Below are positions 1-5,006 of a stretch of 5,714 nucleotides of DNA, piece after piece. Numbering within the stretch: position 1 is the stretch's first letter; each line of letters begins with the position of its first letter. The stretch comes from Paraktedonobacter sp036384215 (GTDB lineage Bacteria; Chloroflexota; Ktedonobacteria; Ktedonobacterales; Ktedonobacteraceae), in assembly GCA_036384215.1 (NCBI GenBank), contig DASVMX010000300.1, positions 1 through 5,714 of the forward strand, given 5' to 3'. The notes under the pieces were generated by a model that did not search any database, had not been told where the DNA came from, and saw nothing but the letters and a program-made list of their open reading frames with translations. The position numbers and the translations under genes were made by a program.

Positions 1-12
1 CGGTAGTTTGTT
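1..12 (+). repeat. Left terminal inverted repeat, 12 bp
   Basis: CGGTAGTTTGTT matches the reverse complement of 1929-1940 without mismatch; similarity stops at position 13 (AACAGGGG against GGCTCTGG). The repeat may extend leftward past the window edge. Confidence 0.75.
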
Positions 13-45
13 AACAGGGGTCTGATGGTGGTATGCTGGGGAGAG

Positions 46-51
46 AGGAGG
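46..51 (+). promoter_or_regulatory. Ribosome binding site deciding the transposase start
   Basis: AGGAGG ends 8 nt before the ATG at 60. The in-frame ATG at 33 lies upstream of this site and has no comparable signal, so 60 is preferred. Confidence 0.6.
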
Positions 52-59
52 GATGTGTG

Positions 60-1478
60 ATGACGAAACGACGAATGATAGCCTCAGCCCCCGAGCCGCT
101 GGAAGCCTACACAAGCCAGTTTGATGCCCTCTTTGGGAAGAGCAACCAGCGAGAAGCCTTTCGCTGGTACGTGGAGGGCCTGCTCTTGCCCAGCGAGCGC
201 AATAAGACCCTCACGGGCCTGGTCAATACGGAGCCGATTGTGGGAGCGCAGTTACCGCGGGTCCAGAAATTGCAGTGGTTTCTTTCCGAGTCCAACTGGG
301 AGGAGCGGCAGCTCCAGGCAAAACGGCTGCAACTGCTACGTGAAAACGCGGCGACCGCCCCCACTGCGCAGGGAGCCCTGGGCATCGATGAGACGGGAGA
401 TCGCAAAGATGGGCACCACACAGCGCACGTGGCCCGTCAATACCTGGGCAATGTGGGCAAAATCGAGAACGGTGTGGTCTCGGTGAGTAGTCTGTGGGCC
501 GATGAAGACGTGTATTACCCGCTAGATGTGGAGCCCTACACGCCGGAGAGCTATTTTGCAGATGGCAAGAACGATCCGGCATTTCGCACCAAACCCCAGA
601 TTGCCTTGCAGCTCGTCCAGCGGGCGCAAGCGCTCGACTGGCCGTTCCGGGCGGTGGTGGCTGATTCACTCTACGGAGAGGATCGCGGCTTGCGAGCGGG
701 GTTGCGTCAGGCACAAGCGCCCTATGTGCTGGCGCTCAATCCTGCTCATGCCTGGTGGCATCCCACGGGCGTAGCCGGCTCGGTCAAAGAGGTAGCGCGT
801 TCAGCTGGGTGGGTAAGTGCTGAGCGGCCTGGCCGCTGGGTCCAGATTACCCGAACCTTTCGTGATAGCAGCGAGCAAGTGTGGTGGGCCGTCGAAATCG
901 TCGCGGGTCCCTATGGACCAGGAAAAGCAGAGCGGGCCGTGGTGGCGACCACCGATCCAGCCACGTTGCCTGACCTCACCACCTGGTACCTGGTCACCAA
1001 TCTGCCTGCCCCCGTAAACGACGTGGAAGCCTCCCCATTCCCGCCAGCTGACCTGGCAGAGATCGTCAGGCTGTACGGATTACGCACCTGGGTCGAGCAG
1101 AACTACAAACACGTCAAGCACGCCCTCGGGTGGTCTCAATACCAGGTGCGCAGTGACACCGCCATGCGGCGGCACTGGCAGTTGGTCTGCTGCGCTTTCT
1201 CCTTTTGCTGGTATTACGTCAGCCAACTCGGGGCGAGCGCGGGAGAAGCGTTTCCCCAACCTCCTGCGTCAGCCGCGCTCTCAGAGACTGGTGGTTCTGC
1301 GACGGGACCAGGGGCGCGGAAAAAAAATCAGCGCAGGAACGATCAGGCGGCTCCAACTCTCCTGGCCTCGAGCTCTGCGAGCGGTTCGTGCCTGGCTGGA
1401 GCCGTGGATTATGCTGCGACGCTACTGGAGAGCGTGGTCCGAACAGCCCCCTCCTGGTCCGCTCCAGGGGCTGTTTGA
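60..1478 (+). CDS. IS701 family transposase (DDE), C-terminus frameshifted
   Basis: DDE-type transposase of the IS701 group, which cuts and rejoins the element ends. From the ATG at 60 (MTKRRMIAS), the first catalytic Asp is in GIDETGDRKDG (about residue 110), the second in VVADSLYGED (about 202), and the Glu in LRTWVEQNYKHVKHALGW (about 346). The block EDVYYPLDVEPYTPESYF is also typical of the family. The core is intact to about residue 390. After an A8 run at 1320-1327 this frame becomes low-complexity (Ser/Ala-rich) and stops at 1478. The expected tail continues instead in the +1 frame to 1524, which would give a protein of 487 residues. The gene is therefore damaged, rescued by slippage, or carries a sequencing error. 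The family call is firm; activity is doubtful. Confidence 0.85.
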   Translation: MTKRRMIASAPEPLEAYTSQFDALFGKSNQREAFRWYVEGLLLPSERNKTLTGLVNTEPIVGAQLPRVQKLQWFLSESNWEERQLQAKRLQLLRENAATAPTAQGALGIDETGDRKDGHHTAHVARQYLGNVGKIENGVVSVSSLWADEDVYYPLDVEPYTPESYFADGKNDPAFRTKPQIALQLVQRAQALDWPFRAVVADSLYGEDRGLRAGLRQAQAPYVLALNPAHAWWHPTGVAGSVKEVARSAGWVSAERPGRWVQITRTFRDSSEQVWWAVEIVAGPYGPGKAERAVVATTDPATLPDLTTWYLVTNLPAPVNDVEASPFPPADLAEIVRLYGLRTWVEQNYKHVKHALGWSQYQVRSDTAMRRHWQLVCCAFSFCWYYVSQLGASAGEAFPQPPASAALSETGGSATGPGARKKNQRRNDQAAPTLLASSSASGSCLAGAVDYAATLLESVVRTAPSWSAPGAV

Positions 1479-1524
1479 AGCGGTAGCACACGGCCAGCCA
1501 CTCTTCCTGTACTCCGCATGTTAA
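1321..1524 (+). pseudogene. Out-of-frame C-terminal tail of the IS701 transposase
   Basis: Read in the +1 frame from the A8 run, this stretch encodes KKISAG followed by LSWPRALRAVRAWLEPW and ends in HGQPLFLYSAC with TAA at 1522-1524. A Trp/Arg-rich segment with paired WPxALRxVRAWLxPW and WRAWS motifs is what I expect at the end of these transposases, whereas the frame the ribosome would normally follow has no family character here. Deleting one A from the run restores a continuous 487-residue protein. It belongs with the transposase at 60-1478. Confidence 0.65.
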
Positions 1525-1880
1525 AGCCTGTTCTTCTTCGGATAGCGCATCCAGCCCAGCGCGTGGATCGCTCGACTCATCGAGGCGCTACTGACCTGCA
1601 TGCCGTACTCCTCTTCCCACCACTGGCAATACTCGCGCTGGCTGGCCTCAGGATGGGCTTCCAGGAGCGCTGGGATACCCTGCAGCAGGGCCGCTTTTTT
1701 CTTGGGCGGGCGCCCTGGAATGGGTCGCGGGAGTACGTTTCCTGTCTCTCGTCTTTGCTTCAGGTACCGTTTGATGGTTGCCCGTGACACATGGAACCGT
1801 ACGATGATTTCTTCCCGCACTGTTCCCTCATCAACTGCATGTAATACCTGAAACCGTAGTTCTTGAGGATAGGCTCGCAT
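1521..1880 (-). CDS. IS630-type transposase orfA (helix-turn-helix half), orfB absent
   Basis: 119-residue DNA-binding half of a split IS630-type transposase. Residues 1-45 (MRAYPQELRFQVLHAVDEG, then a helix-turn-helix around FHVSRATIKRYLKQRRETG) form the first HTH; VLPRPIPGRPPKKK is the usual basic linker; a second HTH spans about residues 75-112 (SSASMSRAIHALGWMRYPKK). In two-frame IS630 elements a catalytic orfB follows by frameshift near the KK codons. Here none follows in any frame: the strand runs straight into the antisense of the IS701 transposase tail. The protein could bind the IS630 ends but lacks the catalytic DDE domain. The ATG at 1880 has only a weak GGAG two bases upstream. 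The family call is confident; function as a transposase is unlikely. Confidence 0.7.
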   Translation of the reverse strand: MRAYPQELRFQVLHAVDEGTVREEIIVRFHVSRATIKRYLKQRRETGNVLPRPIPGRPPKKKAALLQGIPALLEAHPEASQREYCQWWEEEYGMQVSSASMSRAIHALGWMRYPKKNRL

Positions 1881-1928
1881 AGCTCCATTCTGTCACCAGG
1901 CTCTCTCTTTCTGCAACCCACCAGAGCC

Positions 1929-1940
1929 AACAAACTACCG
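1929..1940 (-). repeat. Right terminal inverted repeat, 12 bp
   Basis: AACAAACTACCG is the exact reverse complement of positions 1-12. It lies 48 bp upstream of the start codon of the IS630-type orfA, the usual arrangement for the 5' end of an IS630 element. The bases after it are CTAC, compatible with a TA target. Confidence 0.75.
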
Positions 1941-1956
1941 CTACAGCGGCGTGCAG

Positions 1957-1980
1957 AAAAATTGAGCTTCCATTTAGCTC
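1957..1980 (-). terminator. Weak candidate terminator after the sensor fragment
   Basis: On the - strand GAGCT and AGCTC form a 5-bp stem with a 7-nt loop (1964-1980), followed two bases later by five T. The stem is short, so this is only a possibility. It would sit about 25 bp past the stop codon of the sensor fragment. Confidence 0.25.
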
Positions 1981-2003
1981 TTCCTTGAACCCTGTTTTTT
2001 TGA

Positions 2004-2423
2004 CTACTCAACCATCTCACTCCCTTCACGCTGTTTGAGCGTGCAGAGCCAGATCGAGACGTGCTCCGGCTGCATCGTCTCCCTCACTACTTCCAGCAGC
2101 CGTTCGCTCAACTGCACCAGGTCGAGTTCATTACGTAGCGTTGCACGAAAGCCGGTCAGCACCAGCTCCGCATTATAGCGGCGACGATAGAAGCTGCGAT
2201 CAATCACATTCTGGATGCCCCGGCGCAACGGTTGGAAGAGCGCCGCCACGGCAAGCGTTGAAATGACAACAGGCACGGGTGAGCTTTGCGTGATCCCCTG
2301 GAGAAAGAACTGGAGGCCAAAGACCAGCGCGAAATAGGTCAGCACCAGCAGAGCCGAGAGCAGCAGATAGATCAGCGTGCGGCTGATCAGGCGGTCGATG
2401 TCGTAGAGGCGGTAGCGCAGAAT
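2004..2423 (-). pseudogene. C-terminal fragment of a Chloroflexota-type membrane sensor (histidine-kinase-like)
   Basis: The fragment opens at ILRYRLYDIDRLISRTLIY and carries two hydrophobic segments (about 30 residues from LISRTLIYLLLSALLV, then VPVVISTLAVAALFQPL). The conserved FQPLRRGIQNVIDRSFYRRR motif and a helical stretch ending QPEHVSIWL follow. This string is the end of the membrane domain and the start of the cytoplasmic linker in many Chloroflexota sensor proteins. An intact member would have several more membrane segments upstream. The frame stays open to 2600, but those extra residues (Cys/Phe-rich) show no family character and would be encoded across the strong terminator at 2567-2619, so they are not real gene. 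The 5' part of the gene is lost. Family recognition is good; the exact parent (kinase or not) cannot be told. Confidence 0.6.
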
Positions 2424-2566
2424 GGAGGTGGAGTCGGATGGGAGGCCGCTACGGGTGCACACTCGAATTGAACAAAAAATGTTTGGATACTTACAAATGG
2501 GAGAAAATCCAGATACGATTGATGCGAATGGCTGCTTTTCCTGAAACTGCCTGACTACGCAGCGCG
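2424..2566. other. Gap between the sensor fragment and the operon terminator; no gene seen
   Basis: No supported gene, RNA or repeat. The left edge marks where sensor homology stops abruptly, so it is a probable deletion or insertion junction. Confidence 0.4.
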
Positions 2567-2619
2567 AAAAAAGCCACCCAGGAAGCCGGATGGAATTCAA
2601 CTCCAGCTTCCTGGGTGGC
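2567..2619 (-). terminator. Strong intrinsic terminator of the arsR-VOC operon
   Basis: A perfect 14-bp stem (2573-2586 with 2606-2619, arms GCTTCCTGGGTGGC and its complement) with a 19-nt interval is followed on the - strand by six T (2567-2572). It lies about 70 bp downstream of the VOC stop codon in the direction of transcription, exactly where an operon terminator is expected. The interval can add a short TGGA/TCCA pairing. Confidence 0.85.
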
Positions 2620-2688
2620 GGAACCTGGACAATAGGCCATTTGAAAGGGATCAGAGCAGAAGCCAGGTTCGATCTTTATTGTCTTTCA

Positions 2689-3090
2689 TCAGGCTCCCTT
2701 CTTTAACTCGACAATTTGAAGAAGATTGCCATTGGTATCGTCAAAGACGGCCGTCGTCGGTCCGCCCTGGCTGAACGGCTCTTGGGTAAATGCCACCCCC
2801 AACTTCTGGAGGCGCTCATACTCAGCCTGGACATCATCGACCGCAAACGAGGTGATGGGAATCCCATCCTCCGCTAATGCTTCGCGCAAGGCTTTCATGG
2901 CAGGATAGTCTGCATTCGGCTCCAGCAGGAGCTCTGGGCCATCAGGATCTTCTGGAGAAACCACGGTAAGAAAGCGCGCGCCTCCGCCTAATTCGATGTC
3001 CCTCTTCTTTTGAAATCCTAGTATTTCCGTGTAGAAGGTTAGGGCTTGGTTGAAGTCAGCTACAGGAATGCTCGTGATGTAAATCCTCAT
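2689..3090 (-). CDS. VOC family protein (glyoxalase/bleomycin-resistance fold)
   Basis: 133-residue vicinal-oxygen-chelate protein with two beta-alpha-beta-beta-beta modules. The first begins MRIYITSIPVADFNQALTFY with TEILGF, the classic opening of the fold. The second begins at about residue 79 (ITSFAVDDVQAEYERLQKLG) and closes with TAVFDDTNGNLLQIVE. Length is normal for a single-chain VOC protein. The first-strand His that binds metal in many glyoxalases appears replaced by Ile, and the usual final Glu position reads Gln, so classical glyoxalase I activity is doubtful; a binding, resistance or other VOC role is open. The start at 3090 is preferred over 3117 because AGGAGG lies 4 nt upstream of it, inside the end of arsR. 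ATGA overlap with arsR implies coupled translation. The family is sure; the substrate is unknown. Confidence 0.88.
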   Translation of the reverse strand: MRIYITSIPVADFNQALTFYTEILGFQKKRDIELGGGARFLTVVSPEDPDGPELLLEPNADYPAMKALREALAEDGIPITSFAVDDVQAEYERLQKLGVAFTQEPFSQGGPTTAVFDDTNGNLLQIVELKKGA

Positions 3091-3377
3091 GAATCCTCCT
3101 TCTTTTTCTCTCCCCAACGCTGTTGAATAGCGCTTAAAGGCGAGGTGTTGATGTAATGGAACTTATATCGCCCCTGGCGTTTGACCGTCACCAAATGGGC
3201 GGCCTCCAGGATCTCCAGGTGTTGCGATATAGCTTGCCTTGTTGACGCTATCTGGTGTCGCAGAAGCAAGCGCGAACACAGTTCGAACAATGTCTGTCCA
3301 TCGTGCTCAGAAAGCTCATCGAGAATCGTTCTTCTGGTCGGGTCGGCAAGCGCCTTAAAGAGTAAGTCCATGTCCAT
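3087..3377 (-). CDS. ArsR-type winged-helix transcriptional regulator
   Basis: 96-residue winged-helix repressor of the ArsR type. MDMDLLFKALADPTRRTILD is the hallmark N-terminal helix; the recognition helix lies at about residues 46-60 (TRQAISQHLEILEAAHLV) and the wing at 64-77 (TVKRQGRYKFHYI). No ELCVCDL-type metal site is present: the corresponding stretch reads LFELCSRLLL, with one Cys. A non-metal signal is therefore likely, as in ArsR members paired with VOC or SRPBCC proteins. An insertion-like SRLLLRHQIAST precedes the recognition helix. The start at 3377 follows the promoter directly; a start at 3413 would place codons inside the promoter, and Met3 at 3371 is an alternative. The stop overlaps the VOC start by ATGA. 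It probably represses its own operon. The ligand cannot be deduced. Confidence 0.88.
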   Translation of the reverse strand: MDMDLLFKALADPTRRTILDELSEHDGQTLFELCSRLLLRHQIASTRQAISQHLEILEAAHLVTVKRQGRYKFHYINTSPLSAIQQRWGEKKKEDS

Positions 3378-3383
3378 AGCAAG

Positions 3384-3413
3384 AGTATAGGCAAGTGAAT
3401 ACTTGCATGTCAA
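3384..3413 (-). promoter_or_regulatory. Sigma-70-type promoter of the arsR-VOC operon
   Basis: On the - strand TTGACA (3408-3413) is a perfect -35 box, followed by 18 bp and TATACT (3384-3389) as the -10. Transcription would begin about 7 nt downstream, at about 3377, which is the A of the arsR ATG. No leader is left for a Shine-Dalgarno site. Confidence 0.75.
3391..3406 (-). promoter_or_regulatory. Probable ArsR operator inside the promoter spacer
   Basis: GCAAGT-4-ACTTGC is a perfect 6+6 inverted repeat filling the space between the -35 and -10 boxes. An ArsR dimer bound here would block RNA polymerase directly. Position and symmetry are seen; the binding protein is inferred. Confidence 0.65.
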
Positions 3414-3439
3414 GAGTATATGGCTGGGAAAAGAAAAAA

Positions 3440-3472
3440 ACTTCTCGAATCTTGCTCACTTCTCGAAGTGAG
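3440..3472. repeat. Tandem ACTTCTCGAA copies with a hairpin, upstream of the ArsR promoter
   Basis: ACTTCTCGAA is present at 3440-3449 and 3458-3467 (18 bp apart). The second copy sits in an inverted repeat, CTCACTT-4-AAGTGAG at 3456-3471 (8 bp if the CG closing pair is counted). A run of A at 3434-3440 lies beside it. Role unknown. Confidence 0.45.
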
Positions 3473-3606
3473 ATCCGACCAGGCATGACGTTTTTGTCCA
3501 ATTCGAGTGCGCACCCGAATCTGCGCATCATACGACGAGGTGTCCTCCTGTGTTTGGTTATGACAGAAACAGTATCCTATCGAGCTATCCTCTGCAACTT
3601 CGATTA

Positions 3607-3717
3607 GATCCGAACGAAGCAATATTTCACATAAACAAAGCAGATGTGCTTCGACAGCAGGGAAGATTCGCTGAAGCTCAACAAGCATACGAATACGCAC
3701 AATATCTTCGCGGCTAA
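3607..3717 (+). pseudogene. Remnant of a TPR protein C-terminus
   Basis: The frame reads DPNEAIFHINKADVLRQQGR, then FAEAQQAYEYAQYLRG and a TAA at 3715-3717. This is one TPR-like helix pair with the usual spacing (DPNEA, then a Gly-Arg-(F/Y)-x-E-A turn, then a closing AYEYA helix) and a short tail. Such endings are common in kinase-TPR proteins of this bacterial group. The frame is open upstream to the stop at 3469-3471 (82 codons in all) but has no ATG start and no clear homology before about 3595. It is best read as a gene end cut off by rearrangement. Short, so moderate confidence. Confidence 0.5.
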
Positions 3718-3882
3718 GCCCGCCTGACAGGCCAAAAAAGGGACAAAAAACTTACAGCTATAGAGCGCCAGAAACGGCCATTTTCTGACAGTAACAGCCA
3801 GAAGAACCTCAACAAGGCATTTTCTGACTGGTGGTCTAAAACCAGGAGAGAGCACGAATATCACCGATACGAAAACTGACTC
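3718..3882. other. Gap with no gene; short direct repeat
   Basis: No supported gene. CATTTTCTGAC occurs twice (3779-3789 and 3818-3828, 39 bp apart). Otherwise nothing is recognised. Confidence 0.4.
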
Positions 3883-3911
3883 TTGCGCTTTGCAGAGGAA
3901 TCTGTTATAGT
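3883..3911 (+). promoter_or_regulatory. Promoter of the GntR gene
   Basis: TTGCGC (3883-3888), a 17-bp spacer and TATAGT (3906-3911) match a housekeeping promoter. Transcription would start near 3918, leaving a leader of about 56 nt with AGGGGGA (3957-3963) 10 nt before the start codon. Confidence 0.6.
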
Positions 3912-3977
3912 GCATATACAATTCGTTTTGTTTTTTCCAGCGGGTTGTCTGGACATAGGGGGAACCGTAGTATATGC
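3912..3977. promoter_or_regulatory. Inverted GCATATAC half-sites, candidate GntR operators
   Basis: GCATATAC lies at 3912-3919, right after the -10 box and over the expected transcription start, and its exact inverse GTATATGC at 3970-3977 covers the ATG. The left copy is part of TGCATATACA, one base from the symmetric TGTATATACA-type operator known for some HutC-class regulators. The arrangement suits autorepression, either two dimers or a small loop. Binding itself is inferred. Confidence 0.45.
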
Positions 3978-4714
3978 CAACATTAGAACGTTCAAATCCG
4001 CTTCCACTTTACTATCAGTTGAAAGAGGTCTTGCGCCAGCAGATTCGCGCGGGGCATTTGGAGCCGCACGCGGCGATTCCGTCGGAGCCGGAACTGGTGG
4101 CAAGCTACCATGTGAGCCGTGCCACAGTGCGCCAGGCGCTCAATGAGCTGGTTCACGAGGGGCTGCTCTATCGCCAGCATGGTAAGGGCACTTTTGTCTG
4201 CGAACCTCGCATTCAGCAGACCTTGAGCGAACTGGCCAGCTTTAGCGAGGAGTTGAAGCGCAGGGGCAAACGCCCGGGAGGTCTGTTAATTGTCAGCGAA
4301 CTGGTCCGCGGCAGCGAGACAGTGCGCGAGCAGCTCAAACTGGCCGACGAGGAACAGGTGCTACGTCTGGAGCGCGTGCGCACTGCCGATGGCCAGCCAT
4401 GGGCCCACGAGGTTGATTATCTACCCTATCCTCGCTCCAGCGGGATCTATCAGCGCGCCAAAGAGGCCGCCGAGGGCTCACTCTATGCGTTAATGGTCTC
4501 CGAAGGCCTTGGCCCCTACGTTGCCGAACAGTCGATTAAGGGCGGCGTGGCCAATGAGCGCGAGTCTGAACTGCTCCAACTCCCGTCTGGGGAGGCCGGC
4601 TTGCGCTACACCTGTACTACCTACGATTCGACTGGACAGCCGGTCGAGTACTCGGAGTCGTTCTTCCCAGCCGATCGCTTCGATTTCCATATCACTCTGC
4701 GCGTGGCGCGCTAA
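3974..4714 (+). CDS. GntR family transcriptional regulator, HutC subfamily (UTRA domain)
   Basis: 246-residue regulator, a normal full length for the HutC branch. The N-terminal winged helix-turn-helix covers about residues 9-77: PLYYQLKEVLRQQIRAG, then the IPSEPELVASYHVSRATVRQ signature and GLLYRQHGKGTFV as the wing. The C-terminal UTRA ligand-binding domain covers about 88-243, with VLRLERVRTADGQPWAHEVD, a SIKGGVANERESELLQLPSG segment and VEYSESFFPADRFDFHITL as the closing strands. HutC-type UTRA domains bind small effectors such as sugar phosphates or histidine-pathway intermediates; the effector here cannot be read from sequence. The gene has its own promoter and possible operators over its start, so autoregulation is likely. 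No transporter or catabolic gene adjoins it, and a palindromic element begins 27 bp after the stop. Family call very sure; target unknown. Confidence 0.93.
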   Translation: MPTLERSNPLPLYYQLKEVLRQQIRAGHLEPHAAIPSEPELVASYHVSRATVRQALNELVHEGLLYRQHGKGTFVCEPRIQQTLSELASFSEELKRRGKRPGGLLIVSELVRGSETVREQLKLADEEQVLRLERVRTADGQPWAHEVDYLPYPRSSGIYQRAKEAAEGSLYALMVSEGLGPYVAEQSIKGGVANERESELLQLPSGEAGLRYTCTTYDSTGQPVEYSESFFPADRFDFHITLRVAR

Positions 4715-4740
4715 AACTATCCATGTCTCTGTCAATCTTA

Positions 4741-4831
4741 TGAATGTAGCGATGCCGCTGGCCCGCATCGTGGCCCCCGAGGAAAATGGTGTATGGGGCC
4801 ACGATGCGGGTCAGCGGCATCGCTACATTCA
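4741..4831. repeat. 37-bp near-perfect palindromic hairpin (REP/MITE-like)
   Basis: Arms 4741-4777 and 4795-4831 are complementary over 37 bp with a single G-T pair (4761/4811), around a 17-nt loop. The arm begins TGAATGTAGCGATGCCGCTG. It starts 26 bp after the GntR stop codon, with no T run beyond it on either strand, so it is not a standard intrinsic terminator, although as RNA it could stabilise the 3' end. GC-rich arms of this length between genes are typical of dispersed palindromic elements. No gene lies inside. Confidence 0.85.
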
Positions 4832-4912
4832 CGAAAAGCAGGGCTAACATTCGATGGTTGGGAAAGCTTTGTTCCCTTTGTTCCTGGAGGCTGGTAAGTC
4901 GAAAGGGTTCCG

Positions 4913-4921
4913 TGTTATACT
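4913..4921 (+). promoter_or_regulatory. Possible extended -10 promoter for the TPR gene
   Basis: TGTTATACT combines the extended TGn motif with TATACT. No good -35 lies 17 bp upstream, so it would depend on the extended element. It implies a leader of about 80 nt before the start at 5007. Weak evidence. Confidence 0.3.
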
Positions 4922-5006
4922 GGCCCAGAGATTTTTTTGATTTTCGTGCTAGACTAGATAACACACGTCTCAAAGCTAAAAATATAGAGGAGAAAGCGGT
5001 CTCATT

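Larger units (their letters stand above)
11..1524 (+). mobile_element. Putative IS701-family element nested in the block
   Basis: TTAACA occurs just upstream of the transposase (11-16) and, inverted, overlaps its restored stop codon (TGTTAA at 1519-1524). IS701-family elements make 4-bp target duplications, so TTAA at 11-14 and 1521-1524 could be the duplicated target, with element tips CAGGGG and CATGCG. Beyond that the two ends match poorly, so the boundaries are tentative. Excising it would rejoin the left inverted repeat to the end of the IS630-type orfA and leave a unit of about 430 bp. Confidence 0.4.
1..1940. mobile_element. Composite insertion block: IS630-type ends carrying an IS701-type transposase
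   Basis: A perfect 12-bp inverted repeat closes both ends (CGGTAGTTTGTT at the left, its complement at 1929-1940). Inside are an IS701-type transposase (+) and an IS630-type orfA (-), which read toward each other and overlap by a few bases near 1521. The right end is followed by CTA, so if the true tip is GCGGTAG the element would sit next to TA, the dinucleotide that IS630 elements duplicate. The base before position 1 is outside the window, so the left target copy cannot be seen. The two ORFs come from unrelated families, which suggests nesting rather than one two-gene element. The ends are well supported; the order of events is inference. Confidence 0.65.
3380..3420. repeat. 10-bp direct repeat CAAGAGTATA flanking the operator
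   Basis: CAAGAGTATA occurs at 3380-3389 and 3411-3420, 31 bp apart (about three helical turns). On the - strand the first copy contains the -10 box, and the second abuts and partly overlaps the -35. It could be a secondary protein site or the trace of a local duplication. Confidence 0.5.

Noticed and set aside
1320..1327. Programmed -1 frameshift in the transposase
   Set aside because: The -1 frame after the run gives no family-like sequence; the expected tail is in the +1 frame, so a classical -1 signal does not explain it.
2424..2600. Upstream extension of the sensor frame to an ATG at 2600
   Set aside because: These codons cross a strong terminator hairpin and show no resemblance to the sensor family, so the open frame is accidental.
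2621..2670. 8-bp inverted repeat GAACCTGG/CCAGGTTC between the VOC stop and the terminator
   Set aside because: The loop is 34 nt and the stem short; it is plausible by chance and adds nothing to the strong terminator next to it.
3718..3733. GCCTG-A-CAGGC hairpin after the TPR remnant
   Set aside because: A one-base loop is not physically sensible and an A run, not T, follows on the + strand, so it is not a terminator.
3604..3921. 105-codon open frame on the - strand with several hydrophobic stretches
   Set aside because: It is Cys/Phe-rich without a clear membrane topology, lies antisense to the TPR remnant and the GntR promoter, and has no convincing ribosome site or family motif.
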